Below are positions 7,505 through 15,612 of a DNA stretch of 24,521 nucleotides, one piece after another. Position numbers and translations under genes: made by a program. The notes under the pieces were generated by a model. It worked only from the letters and a program-made list of their open reading frames with translations. It was not told where the DNA came from and made no database searches. How positions within the stretch are numbered: position 1 is the first letter of the stretch; each line of letters opens with the position of its first letter. Source of the stretch: an uncultured Clostridia bacterium (lineage in GTDB: Bacteria; Bacillota; Clostridia; Oscillospirales; Acutalibacteraceae); NCBI GenBank assembly GCA_937888485.1, contig CALAQQ010000218.1:1-24521 (forward strand), given 5' to 3'.

Positions 7505-7511
7505 TTAATGG

Positions 7512-10049
7512 TTAGCCTAAGAAATCAAGCTGTACTCCTATCCAATACGGAAGCTTGTCTTTGCTCCGAATAAGTATTTCTCTAAGTTCTTCTTCAATTT
7601 CTGTATCGCTCTTGTCTTTGACAACATAATCTTTCAAAAACTCGTTGTTTAGATATAAGGCGCATTCCCTTGGAACACCAATTTCAATTAAGGTTCTTGA
7701 AACCTTATTATACGCACCTGACTGCATACAAGATAAAAATATACTATCAGGGTTCTTTATATCAAAAATCGGCTTTAATAATAAAGGAACTTTATACGAA
7801 ATTGTATTTTGCAAAATTTCAATTGTATCTTCAATTTCATCTGCTATTTTATCATCGGTATATTTTCTTTTCGAAAGAATATCTGATAGTTGATTCTCCT
7901 GAGCCCATAGCATACATAATTTGCATAAGAATCCGCGACCACTTTTCTCTTGAAGAGGTTCTGGTATACTCTTTTTGTACATGGTGCTAGTTTCGGGGGT
8001 ATCTCGTAGGAATTTTAGCATACGATTTAATTTTGCTGTAGCACCCCATTCTATTGGATAATTAGGCACATTCTCAGTATAATTCTTATAGATGACATCA
8101 AGAACAAAAGGATCCCAATATCTGTTTTTAAAGCAAACTTCTTTTGGTACCGAGAGTTCGCCCAATTTTAAAATGATCGCTGCAACTTGGTCCTTTGTGA
8201 GATTTACACCAACATTTTGCATCTTTTGTTCGGCTTTATCTCCATGTCTCAAAACGGATTGACGAATGTATGACACCAAATCACCATACTGATTCATTTG
8301 TTGATCTACAGGTATATTCGTGGTAATTATTCGTTCTATATCAGCGTAGTATTTTTCAAACCTCTCACCATATCCAGTAGGCAACTCTTTTGTAACATCA
8401 TCAAACAAATTCATTTGTTCATATCCATCAGAATCAGCAAACGATGTTTCATCCAAAACAAAAGTACGACCTATAAAATCTTTTAATAGTCTGCCTGCTC
8501 TACCTCTCAAATTAGCCATTTCATAATTCGACAACTCGGCAGAATCAGGTTTTTTCTTCAAATATAAATGAGGATTTCTCACAATGATATTTTGAGCTGG
8601 TAAATTCACGCCTTGCAATAATGTTGTTGTACAAGCAATATTAGTTACCCACTTATTGTGTATAGCGTTTTCAATTGTCCTGCGAACATGATCTGGTAAT
8701 TTACCATGGTGGTACGCAACACCTTTTCCTAAAGTTTGGCACATAGAGTAGTCAGCGTGGATGGTTTGCTTGTAGTAGTCAATTAGATCAGTGATTCTTG
8801 AATCCACCTCATTATCAATTTCGAGTGAACAAGCGACCCTACGTGCAGTTGATGCAGTAGGAGAAAAAATAATATTTTGTTGTCCTTTAAACTTGTCTGC
8901 AAAAGCATTTAAATATGATAAATACTTTTCATCATAGGTTTTCTTTCCATATCCTTCGATGATTTCTGCATTTGTAATGGGACGTGTTAATGGCCGATCG
9001 GTTAATGCACAATATTGCTTTAAATAGTATGTGCTTTTGTCTTTGCAAATACTATATGTTAAATTTAATACAGGGCTATCAACAGAAGTAATATCTTTTG
9101 TTTCAACGCCAAAAATGCTTTTACCCGTTGCTTCAATATCGTCAATTCTTGGTCCCGAAATAACAACTTGCTTAACATTATCTTTATAGCGAAATTCGTT
9201 TAAGGTGTCGAACAGAACTTTTGCTCGCTCGTCATTATCCTCTTTAATACGTTCAATATTTTGAATCTCATCAGCAACCAATACTATATCTTTTGAAAAA
9301 GTGTTTCTTTCATCACTAAAGGCGGATATCGCTTTCTCTTGAGTCAAAACAAATATATAGTTATTGGGATCGTCGGTTTTTTCAACAAAAGAATTGGAAA
9401 CTCGGCAATTTTGAATACCCAATTTCTTTATTGTTTTATTAAAATCTTCAGACACCTGGTTTAGCAAGCTTAATGTAGGAATTATATAAACTATATCAAA
9501 ATTCTCTTTGGAAAGTTTGTCTAATAATTTCAATAAGATCACAAAAGATTTACCAGCTGATGTCGGAGCTGATATACCGATGATCTTCTCACTATCCATA
9601 CTTGTCCAAATTTGCATTTGAAAATCAGTAAGTAGGTACTTATGTTCATTAACAATAATGCTGTTTCTTTCTTGATTTAATGTTGTTAACAAATGTTCTA
9701 AAAAGCTATCTAATGATGAAAAAATACAGTTTTCACGATCGAAATCATTGTCTGCTATAATAGCAGAAGTGGGATATCCAATTCTTGATAAAAATTTAAC
9801 TATGACTTTTCTAAGATCATATTCTTGATGATCAACATACTCCCACATTAACGCAATAACCGTAATGACATAATTAACAGAAGGAGCTTTGCAAACTGAA
9901 GTTTCGTAGTCTAGACATCTGATGGTATCATAAACCAGTTCTTGAGGAACAGCAACATCGGCACAAATAAAACCAATCTTTGTGGCAGTGTTGCAAAACT
10001 CGATTTCCAACCAAGCATTTAAAACTCTTTCTTTTAGTTGTTCCATCAT
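7512..10049 (-). CDS. hamB: Hachiman helicase-like protein HamB (SF2, Ski2-like)
   Basis: An 845-residue superfamily 2 helicase. Motifs in order: Walker A APTSAGKS (161-168), Walker B VADEIQ (258-263), motif III ISGPR (297-301), AYHHGKLP (445-452), TTTLLQGVNLPA (474-485) and motif VI NLRGRAGR (513-520). These are features of Ski2/Hel308-like helicases. About 150 residues without recognised motifs precede the helicase core, and about 300 follow it. In Hachiman anti-phage defence, HamB is such a helicase partnered with a DUF1837 nuclease encoded just upstream, exactly the order here with a 17-nt gap. In the published model HamB senses damaged or phage DNA and releases HamA nuclease activity. 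The helicase call is very safe; the Hachiman call rests on the HamA neighbour. Confidence 0.85.
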   Translation of the reverse strand: MMEQLKERVLNAWLEIEFCNTATKIGFICADVAVPQELVYDTIRCLDYETSVCKAPSVNYVITVIALMWEYVDHQEYDLRKVIVKFLSRIGYPTSAIIADNDFDRENCIFSSLDSFLEHLLTTLNQERNSIIVNEHKYLLTDFQMQIWTSMDSEKIIGISAPTSAGKSFVILLKLLDKLSKENFDIVYIIPTLSLLNQVSEDFNKTIKKLGIQNCRVSNSFVEKTDDPNNYIFVLTQEKAISAFSDERNTFSKDIVLVADEIQNIERIKEDNDERAKVLFDTLNEFRYKDNVKQVVISGPRIDDIEATGKSIFGVETKDITSVDSPVLNLTYSICKDKSTYYLKQYCALTDRPLTRPITNAEIIEGYGKKTYDEKYLSYLNAFADKFKGQQNIIFSPTASTARRVACSLEIDNEVDSRITDLIDYYKQTIHADYSMCQTLGKGVAYHHGKLPDHVRRTIENAIHNKWVTNIACTTTLLQGVNLPAQNIIVRNPHLYLKKKPDSAELSNYEMANLRGRAGRLLKDFIGRTFVLDETSFADSDGYEQMNLFDDVTKELPTGYGERFEKYYADIERIITTNIPVDQQMNQYGDLVSYIRQSVLRHGDKAEQKMQNVGVNLTKDQVAAIILKLGELSVPKEVCFKNRYWDPFVLDVIYKNYTENVPNYPIEWGATAKLNRMLKFLRDTPETSTMYKKSIPEPLQEKSGRGFLCKLCMLWAQENQLSDILSKRKYTDDKIADEIEDTIEILQNTISYKVPLLLKPIFDIKNPDSIFLSCMQSGAYNKVSRTLIEIGVPRECALYLNNEFLKDYVVKDKSDTEIEEELREILIRSKDKLPYWIGVQLDFLG

Positions 10050-10066
10050 TTGTTTCGACCTTTCGT

Positions 10067-10990
10067 TTAAATCTTATCTTGAAAGCTTTGCGCTAATTCA
10101 TCTAACTTCCATATAGGCATAACGATATATGTTATCCTTTTTAAAATAGCATTGCCGTCGATATCAATTTTGTTGTTATCAAAATTTTTATACCGTTCTG
10201 CAATAATTTCATTAATTTGTTTGTGTATGTCGTCCCTATTAGTCAAATCAATCTCTTTTGTTTCGTTATATACAATTATACTTACTAATTGAACCTCGAC
10301 ATCGTTTAGGGTGTTGTTTAAATAACTTTCGGCAATCTCATTCATTTCATTATCAAGAAAATCTTCATGAACATATAAATTCAGTTCACTTCGATGGGAT
10401 GAATAAGTTGTTAATATGCTTTCTAATGCATTGGCAAAAGCTGCATTAAACTGATATTCACTTGTATATGTTTTAGCCTCACCCAATATAATTATAGGTT
10501 TACTATTTTCAAATTTAAAATGAATAGCATCTGCACCAAATCGCTCATGCTTATTAGATGTTGTAATCTTCATTTTACGCAATAATGGTGTTGCTTTTTG
10601 AAATCTTTGTATAAAATGAAACAATAAAAGTTCACCCAATTGTCCTTGTATCAATAAACTCTCCGAGCTTTTGTTGCCTCGAAATTTTTCTCGCGCCTTA
10701 CGCTGAACTTCTGATGATGCAGCTTCTTCCGATTTGCCTTTTTTAATCGCAGCTGCTTTTATTTGGGCATACTTTTCTGAACTGTATATCCAATCAACAA
10801 TGGTATCATACAGTTCATTTAAAAAATCATCCCTTAATTCAGTCAAGTCTTGAAAATCGATACTTGTCCCATAATGTTTGTTTTCATTTGGAATTATATC
10901 AAAATTTTGATGTATAACATGAATATTATTAAAGAGAGCATCATTGTTAATTATTCTCTTGTCGATGTCAGATTCTGTTAATGTTGACAT
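10067..10990 (-). CDS. hamA: Hachiman effector nuclease HamA-like (DUF1837)
   Basis: A 307-residue protein with a PD-(D/E)XK-type nuclease arrangement in its centre: QGQLGE (115-120, E120), RFGADAIHFKF (150-160, D154) and ILGEAKTY (168-175, E171 and K173). This spacing and the GE..LL / FGAD / GEAK pattern fit the DUF1837 family that includes HamA and the Cap4-like effectors. The size agrees with HamA. It begins 29 nt after the restriction endonuclease gene and ends 17 nt before the helicase, so the pair is cotranscribed. Expected role: DNA degradation when released by HamB, leading to abortive defence. The alternative is a different two-gene nuclease-helicase system; the family assignment is from memory of the motifs. 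Confidence 0.78.
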   Translation of the reverse strand: MSTLTESDIDKRIINNDALFNNIHVIHQNFDIIPNENKHYGTSIDFQDLTELRDDFLNELYDTIVDWIYSSEKYAQIKAAAIKKGKSEEAASSEVQRKAREKFRGNKSSESLLIQGQLGELLLFHFIQRFQKATPLLRKMKITTSNKHERFGADAIHFKFENSKPIIILGEAKTYTSEYQFNAAFANALESILTTYSSHRSELNLYVHEDFLDNEMNEIAESYLNNTLNDVEVQLVSIIVYNETKEIDLTNRDDIHKQINEIIAERYKNFDNNKIDIDGNAILKRITYIVMPIWKLDELAQSFQDKI

Positions 10991-11019
10991 TGTATCACCC
11001 TATTTTGAAAAATGTTTAT

Positions 11020-12480
11020 TCAACTATTAGCCGCAAATTTAGCCATAGTCATATTAGAGATATACCTACTGACATCCTCACCTTTGTGATTTACAATAAT
11101 GTCATCAAAGTCAGCATAATCAACATCTCTAACATCGTGGAATATGTGGTTGTACAGATATTCTGCAAAGGTACTTGCTAAAACGATGACAACATCTGAA
11201 CCTCTAATATCACGTTTGGCGGCAGGAACATATCTTGGTGTAATCACAATTGTATAATCACCGCCGATTTCTTCACGGTGTTCACGTAATCTGCCAACAT
11301 TTATACCACTAAGTTTATTTGCAGTAGATTTTGATTCAACTGCAAATTTCTTTTTCTTAGTTAAATACAAACATTCAATGTCTGTATGACCTGCCCCGCC
11401 AATTCTTCTTGCTTCAACATTGTAGAACATATTGAAGCCTTCCTCGAGAACTTCTTCAAACAGATATGCTGTGTCGTTATCGGGGTTGTTTGAATATTCC
11501 TCAATAAGCTTTGGAAGTTCTAACAATGAAGATAATTCATCGTTTTCACCAATTTCGTTCATCAGTTCAACGGGGTAAAAGCTATAAATTTCTTTAATTA
11601 TGTCTAATGTCATTCTTTCGGCATCGTCAAGTTTTAATGGTTCTTGCACAAAAGAATATCTACTCAACAGCAACTTCACAAAGTCAATAACTTTGTCAGA
11701 CAAAGAAACATAACCATTTCGTGCTGTTCTGCTTGTAGGATTGCTATGGCTACCCGTTTTAGAAGGGTGATATAACTTACAGATTGTTTCACCTTTTACT
11801 CTATTAACAATGCCGATGGTTGACAGTAACTTGCAAGTATAATACTCCCACTCATATACAGCATTAACGTAGGTATGTTCGTCAGATTTATATATCGAAG
11901 CAATTTCTTCATTGGATTTTTTTCTTAACTCTAAGATGTTATGTACTAAATCCTCATATTTCGAATCATCCATCGAGTTAACAAAGGCAATAATGAGTGC
12001 ATATTCGTAGTTGTGAAGTTTTCCATTTAGTCTATTGTCAAGAAGAAGTTTGAATATAAGCCTGAATGGATACAATTGAAACTCCTTATCTGTTCCACTG
12101 GCAGGATGCTGAAACTGGATAGCAAACAACATAGTTGTAAAAATCTTTATAAGTTTTTCTTCGTCGTTTATGTGCTTAAGAAACAGATTGCCTAATGGAC
12201 TAAACATAAATCTTTTGCCGTCAGTATTATCTTCATAACCGAACATAAAGTATTCAAGAGTGTTGATTCTGTGGTTTATTGAATCAAGCGGTTTAGCCTC
12301 AGGATTTCTTGTCTTGTACATGTTTAAGGCCGCAAGACGTTCCTGCATTCTTTCACGCTCGACGTTAGATATATCAGTTTTACAACTGTTTTTTACGTCA
12401 AGTGCTACCGCTTTAATAAGGTCATAACTAGATGTGTGCTTATACAGTATCCATTTGTTTCTTTCTACCATAATGGGCAT
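11020..12480 (-). CDS. Type II restriction endonuclease, PD-(D/E)XK, possibly AlwI-like
   Basis: A 486-residue protein. Its C-terminal third contains a nuclease core: a helix with FEEVLEEGFNMF (341-352), HTDIECLYL (365-373, D367) and KFAVESKSTANK (378-389, E382 and K384), the D...ExK metal-binding pattern. The first 340 residues are mostly helical and probably carry DNA recognition. Size, separate recognition and cleavage regions, and the two adjacent methyltransferases suggest a type IIS-like enzyme with an asymmetric site; the AlwI family is the nearest that I can name, with modest confidence. It starts 8 nt after the second methyltransferase, the normal M-before-R order that lets methylation come first. 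Recognition sequence cannot be read from the gene. Confidence 0.72.
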   Translation of the reverse strand: MPIMVERNKWILYKHTSSYDLIKAVALDVKNSCKTDISNVERERMQERLAALNMYKTRNPEAKPLDSINHRINTLEYFMFGYEDNTDGKRFMFSPLGNLFLKHINDEEKLIKIFTTMLFAIQFQHPASGTDKEFQLYPFRLIFKLLLDNRLNGKLHNYEYALIIAFVNSMDDSKYEDLVHNILELRKKSNEEIASIYKSDEHTYVNAVYEWEYYTCKLLSTIGIVNRVKGETICKLYHPSKTGSHSNPTSRTARNGYVSLSDKVIDFVKLLLSRYSFVQEPLKLDDAERMTLDIIKEIYSFYPVELMNEIGENDELSSLLELPKLIEEYSNNPDNDTAYLFEEVLEEGFNMFYNVEARRIGGAGHTDIECLYLTKKKKFAVESKSTANKLSGINVGRLREHREEIGGDYTIVITPRYVPAAKRDIRGSDVVIVLASTFAEYLYNHIFHDVRDVDYADFDDIIVNHKGEDVSRYISNMTMAKFAANS

Positions 12481-12488
12481 AATTACAC

Positions 12489-13553
12489 CTACTCTCCGAT
12501 TTTTTCAATAACCTTCATCATAAGTTTAGGCGGTATGGATTCGCCAATAACAGTTCTAATAAAGGTGTCAGTTGAATCTTTGGGGAAATCAACATTTTCA
12601 GGAATTGATGAAACAATAAATGTTTCTAAAAGGGTTAAGACTCTTGCATCTGAATATGTACCGTCCGGCAATAATCTTCCAGGATGAACATTATTATGAG
12701 AACTCATACTGCCACTAAAAGTAGTTCGTGTAGGACAAGGCTGATCCCATTGCATTCGTTTGAAAGTATTATGAAATCCTTTGATACGAGTACCATCTTC
12801 CTTTTTAGGATAATAGATTTCATTAGCAATAGCACTTTTACCTGTAGGAGTGTGTTTTAATGCTAAAACCGTTCTATCATTGTGAACTTTTGCAAAGTGC
12901 CATGGAATGTCCGAAGTTTCACCAGACTCCAATGAAGGTAAATGACCAATAGCATCTTGAAGCGGTATTTCATCTTCTTCAATAGGCCATGCCCATTTTA
13001 ATCCTTGCTTATAAAGCTTAATAATGGCTCTTGGTCTTGATTGACAAATTCCATAATCCTTAGCATTTAACACACGAGCTTCTATAACATACTTATCAGC
13101 ATATCGTTTGTTCAAAATTTCTTCAAGCTTGAAGTAATCATTTTCGTACGGAAAATACATATCCAAAAAAGTCGGAACATTTTCAATAAGAATATAGTCG
13201 AAATCGCAGTTGTCAATGACATCCAATGCAGAAAGAATCAAAAAATTACGTTTATCTTTTTCATAATGAATCTGCTTTTTGTTTTTTCCTAAAGTACTTA
13301 ATCCTTGACAAGGTGGAGTTGCTATCAACATTTTAGCATTATGTTTTTTAGCTGCTGAAATCATATACTCTTTAGTTTCATCTAAGGTAATATCGCCACA
13401 ATACATGTCCGAATTAGGATAAAAATGCCTATAGCAATCTGCTCGTTTAGGTAATAATTCGTTAGCTGTTACGACCTCGACTTTGGTGTTGTTCAATAAC
13501 AGTTCACCAATACCAGCACTTGAAAACAACGAAATAGCTTTAATCTTACTCAT
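12489..13553 (-). CDS. DNA cytosine-5 methyltransferase, second of a tandem pair
   Basis: A 354-residue C5 methyltransferase that would protect host DNA from the adjacent endonuclease. Visible motifs: SLFSSAGIGELLL (motif I, AdoMet binding, 8-20), ATPPCQGLS (motif IV, catalytic C82), IENVP (motif VI, 123-127), a QSRPRAIIK stretch (motif VIII), RVLTLLE (motif IX) and IGESIPPKL (motif X). It is clearly paralogous to the upstream gene: HLPSLE.GETS, KHTPTGKSA and HPGRLLPDGTYSDARVLT occur in both. The region before NVHPGR (SGSMSSH here) differs and probably contributes to target recognition. Its ATG overlaps the upstream stop by 4 nt. The SLFSSAGIG form of motif I departs from the common DLFAGIGG. 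Confidence 0.93.
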   Translation of the reverse strand: MSKIKAISLFSSAGIGELLLNNTKVEVVTANELLPKRADCYRHFYPNSDMYCGDITLDETKEYMISAAKKHNAKMLIATPPCQGLSTLGKNKKQIHYEKDKRNFLILSALDVIDNCDFDYILIENVPTFLDMYFPYENDYFKLEEILNKRYADKYVIEARVLNAKDYGICQSRPRAIIKLYKQGLKWAWPIEEDEIPLQDAIGHLPSLESGETSDIPWHFAKVHNDRTVLALKHTPTGKSAIANEIYYPKKEDGTRIKGFHNTFKRMQWDQPCPTRTTFSGSMSSHNNVHPGRLLPDGTYSDARVLTLLETFIVSSIPENVDFPKDSTDTFIRTVIGESIPPKLMMKVIEKIGE

Positions 13554-14617
13554 AACTCAATACCTCTTACTATTTCCTTGAGCATTAGTGGTGGAATAGA
13601 TTCACCAATACATTGTCTAATTAATAATTCCGGTGTATCATCAGGAATCTTCCAATCAGCGGGCAGAGAGTTTAACAACATTAATTCTAATGGAGTTAAT
13701 ACTCTCGCATCTGAATATGTTCCGTCAGGCAAAAGTCTACCTGGATGCACATTTCTTTGTGAAGCAATACAATCGTTTCTAATTGTAATTGTAGGAGCGG
13801 GAGCATCCCATTTTATTCTTCTATACGATGATTCATACCCTTTTACTCTTGTACCATCTTTCTTTTGAGGATAATATACTGGATTGGAAAATGCAGATTT
13901 TCCAGTTGGTGTATGTTTCATCCATAAAATATTGTCTTTAGAATGTTTGCGAGCAAAATGCCATTTGAGTTCAGAGGTTTCGCCCGCTTCTAATGAAGGT
14001 AAATGCCCAATAGCTTCACGAACAGTAATTTTTTCTTTTTTTGCAGGCCAACTCCAAGTTTTGCCAATGCGATTCATTTTAATTATAGCTCTTAATCTTG
14101 TTTGAGGTACGCCATAATCTGCAGCATCTACAACCATACTATCAATTTCATATTGACTACCAAATTCATATTGTAAAATATCTAAAACCGTTCTATATTT
14201 TCCTGCATATTGTAATTCAAGCTTAAGCAATGTTGGAACATTTTCAACAAGTATGTAATCCGGATTTGTTGCTTTAACAGCTTTAACAACATAAGTAATT
14301 AGATAATTGCGCTCATCTGATTCCATTTCTTCTTGACAACGATTTTTTCCTGCAACACTCATTCCTTGACAAGGAGGAGATGCTAAAATAAAATCAACTT
14401 TTTCAGGGCAAGATTTGATGATTTTAGAAAATACTTCGTCGTTAGTTATATCACCACAAATGACAGTAGTTTCAGGATTGATAGCACGATACAAATCAGC
14501 ACGCTTTTCTAATAATTCATTAGCAACTTTTATGTCAATGCCAACTTCTTTAAAATATGTTTCTCCAATACCGGCACTTGCAAATAATGAAAGTCCAGTT
14601 AATCTTTTCTTCTTCAT
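13550..14617 (-). CDS. DNA cytosine-5 methyltransferase, first of a tandem pair
   Basis: A 355-residue C5 methyltransferase and close relative of the next gene. Motifs: SLFASAGIGETYF (10-22), ASPPCQGMSVAGKNR (79-93, catalytic C83), VENVP (124-128), QTRLRAIIK (172-180), RVLTPLELMLLNSLP near 325 and IGESIPPLML near the end. It differs from its partner mainly in the TIRNDCIASQ stretch just before NVHPGR, inside the presumed target-recognition region. Two divergent C5 enzymes in one system usually mean that each strand of a non-palindromic site needs its own enzyme; this is inference. It overlaps the controller gene's stop by 4 nt (ATGA), which suggests coupled translation. Confidence 0.93.
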   Translation of the reverse strand: MKKKRLTGLSLFASAGIGETYFKEVGIDIKVANELLEKRADLYRAINPETTVICGDITNDEVFSKIIKSCPEKVDFILASPPCQGMSVAGKNRCQEEMESDERNYLITYVVKAVKATNPDYILVENVPTLLKLELQYAGKYRTVLDILQYEFGSQYEIDSMVVDAADYGVPQTRLRAIIKMNRIGKTWSWPAKKEKITVREAIGHLPSLEAGETSELKWHFARKHSKDNILWMKHTPTGKSAFSNPVYYPQKKDGTRVKGYESSYRRIKWDAPAPTITIRNDCIASQRNVHPGRLLPDGTYSDARVLTPLELMLLNSLPADWKIPDDTPELLIRQCIGESIPPLMLKEIVRGIEL

Positions 14618-14811
14618 AAAACCACATCCATTACATCACCGATATTACAATTCAATGCAATACAGATTTTTAACATAACATCCATCGAAACAGGTTCGTT
14701 GTTAATTAACTTTGACATTGTTGTTGAGCCAATGCCTGTGGCATCCTTTAGATCTTTCTTTTTCATTCCTAAATCAATTAACTTCTTCCATAATCTATTG
14801 TACGAAATCAT
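14614..14811 (-). CDS. XRE-family controller protein of the RM system
   Basis: A 65-residue stand-alone helix-turn-helix protein of the Cro/CI type: KKDLKDATGIGSTTMSKLIN holds the HTH and IALNCNIGDVMDV is the usual end of this family. It is as short as typical RM controller (C) proteins and is the first gene of the RM operon, overlapping the methyltransferase by 4 nt. GAGGTG at 14822-14817 is the ribosome site, 5 nt before the ATG. The palindromes at 14842-14879 stand between its promoter and the gene and are the likely binding sites. I infer that it represses or times expression of the operon so that methylation precedes restriction. Confidence 0.85.
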   Translation of the reverse strand: MISYNRLWKKLIDLGMKKKDLKDATGIGSTTMSKLINNEPVSMDVMLKICIALNCNIGDVMDVVL

Positions 14812-14841
14812 TTCTACACCTCAAGGAATAAATATCAAGTG

Positions 14842-14879
14842 CCGATATATCGTTTGTAAACACCGATATATCGGTGTTT
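14842..14879. promoter_or_regulatory. Operator: 22-bp palindrome plus partial second copy
   Basis: A perfect 22-bp palindrome lies at 14858-14879 (half site AAACACCGATA). Its core CCGATATATCG occurs again at 14842-14852, exactly 21 bp (two helical turns) away on the gene side. Both lie just downstream of the -10 box, where a bound dimer or tetramer would block transcription. Two sites of unequal quality are typical of controller-protein operators. Confidence 0.8.
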
Positions 14880-14881
14880 TT

Positions 14882-14910
14882 ATTATACACATCTTTATGT
14901 ATAAAATCAA
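14882..14910 (-). promoter_or_regulatory. Promoter of the RM (and possibly Hachiman) operon
   Basis: On the minus strand TTGATT (14910-14905) is separated by 17 nt from TATAAT (14887-14882). The palindromic operator begins 2 nt downstream of the -10 box. Confidence 0.82.
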
Positions 14911-14929
14911 GATGTTTATTCCAAATAAA

Positions 14930-14958
14930 AAACTGTGATGAGAAAGCTCAATCACAGT
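14930..14958 (-). terminator. Terminator of the 173-residue gene
   Basis: On the minus strand ACTGTGAT and ATCACAGT form an 8-bp stem continued by GAG/CTC after a one-base bulge, with the loop CTTT and a run of T after it. It lies about 20 nt beyond the stop at 14976 and separates this gene from the RM operon. Confidence 0.8.
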
Positions 14959-14975
14959 TTTGTTGTGTTATTCAG

Positions 14976-15497
14976 TTATTCCACAATAGTATTGTATAAA
15001 TCGATTAATCTATTATCGTTTAATCCAAAGAAATCATTTGCTTGAACAAACACAAACTCGTCTTTATAGAAATCACAAGTATAATCAACATATATAGGTT
15101 CCATGCCGAATTGGTCTGCGGTAATATCAATAATTAATCCATCGATTAGGTTATCTTCAACATAATAAGTAAAATCATTAGAAGTATTATAATCACAACC
15201 TTGATAACTATTTAAAAGATGCACAATATCATTTGGCACCCTTGAAACTTGTTTATTTATTCGATAATCTTTAACAACTAACCAAGCATGCGTTTCTCTT
15301 TTTTCGTTTTCTCCAGATACGATAATTGTTTCTATTCCATTTCGAAGAAGAAACTCAGCAAGCAAACAACAAGTATCTCCACAACAATCATAAGGAAAAT
15401 CATTGAATATGTCGTTTTGAAACAAGTGCTTATTCTGAGCATTTTCTATATAATACCTAAATCGTTTAACTAAAACGGAAATTTTATTATCATTCAT
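14976..15497 (-). CDS. Papain/transglutaminase-like cysteine protein, function unknown
   Basis: A 173-residue soluble protein. Three blocks suggest a Cys-His-Asp catalytic triad: FPYDCCGDTCCLLAEFLL (34-51, C39 the likely nucleophile), ETHAWLVV (68-75, H70) and LIIDITADQF (121-130, D124). I recall the same blocks from a family of uncharacterised bacterial proteins (FP-GxC-D-S-LL, HAWL, IDITADQF) with a transglutaminase/papain fold; no function is established that I know of. It is transcribed separately from the RM genes and lies between them and the TnpV pair, so it is element cargo. The ribosome site is weak (GGAAAG). A defence or effector role is possible but only by position. Confidence 0.6.
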   Translation of the reverse strand: MNDNKISVLVKRFRYYIENAQNKHLFQNDIFNDFPYDCCGDTCCLLAEFLLRNGIETIIVSGENEKRETHAWLVVKDYRINKQVSRVPNDIVHLLNSYQGCDYNTSNDFTYYVEDNLIDGLIIDITADQFGMEPIYVDYTCDFYKDEFVFVQANDFFGLNDNRLIDLYNTIVE

Positions 15498-15527
15498 CTT
15501 AAAATCATCTTTCCTTTATTTCATTTT

Positions 15528-15544
15528 GTTATTTATAAAATAAC
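15528..15544. promoter_or_regulatory. 17-bp palindrome upstream of the cysteine-protein gene
   Basis: GTTATTT-ATA-AAATAAC is a perfect inverted repeat about 30 nt upstream of the ATG at 15497, in an A/T-rich stretch that also offers a TATAAA-like -10. It could be an operator; no clear -35 is seen. Confidence 0.3.
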
Positions 15545-15580
15545 ACATAACCGAAGTGTTTTCTATCCCTAAACTGAAAA

Positions 15581-15607
15581 TGGCGACAGAATTTAATTCC
15601 GTCGCCA
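15581..15607 (-). terminator. Terminator after tnpV
   Basis: TGGCGAC and GTCGCCA (15581-15587 and 15601-15607), continued through one wobble pair by GAATT/AATTC, form a long stem 6 nt beyond the stop. On the minus strand TTTT follows it. Confidence 0.75.
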
Positions 15608-15612
15608 CACCA

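Larger units (their letters stand above)
6999..7511. other. Non-coding structured region between mob and the defence genes
   Basis: About 510 nt with no supported gene. It holds the oriT hairpin (7040-7066), the nested repeats (7113-7199), a small hairpin GCGAAGG/CCTTCGC (7204-7228), the 16-bp inverted repeat (7247-7340), a GCACCGAAGTGC hairpin (7367-7378) and a possible weak terminator of the defence operon (7482-7504). The density of dyads suggests a transfer origin and/or a structured RNA. Confidence 0.6.

Noticed and set aside
14842..14879. Repeated CCGATATATCG as the start of a CRISPR or iteron array
   Set aside because: Only two copies, placed on a promoter in front of a controller gene; an operator explains them fully.
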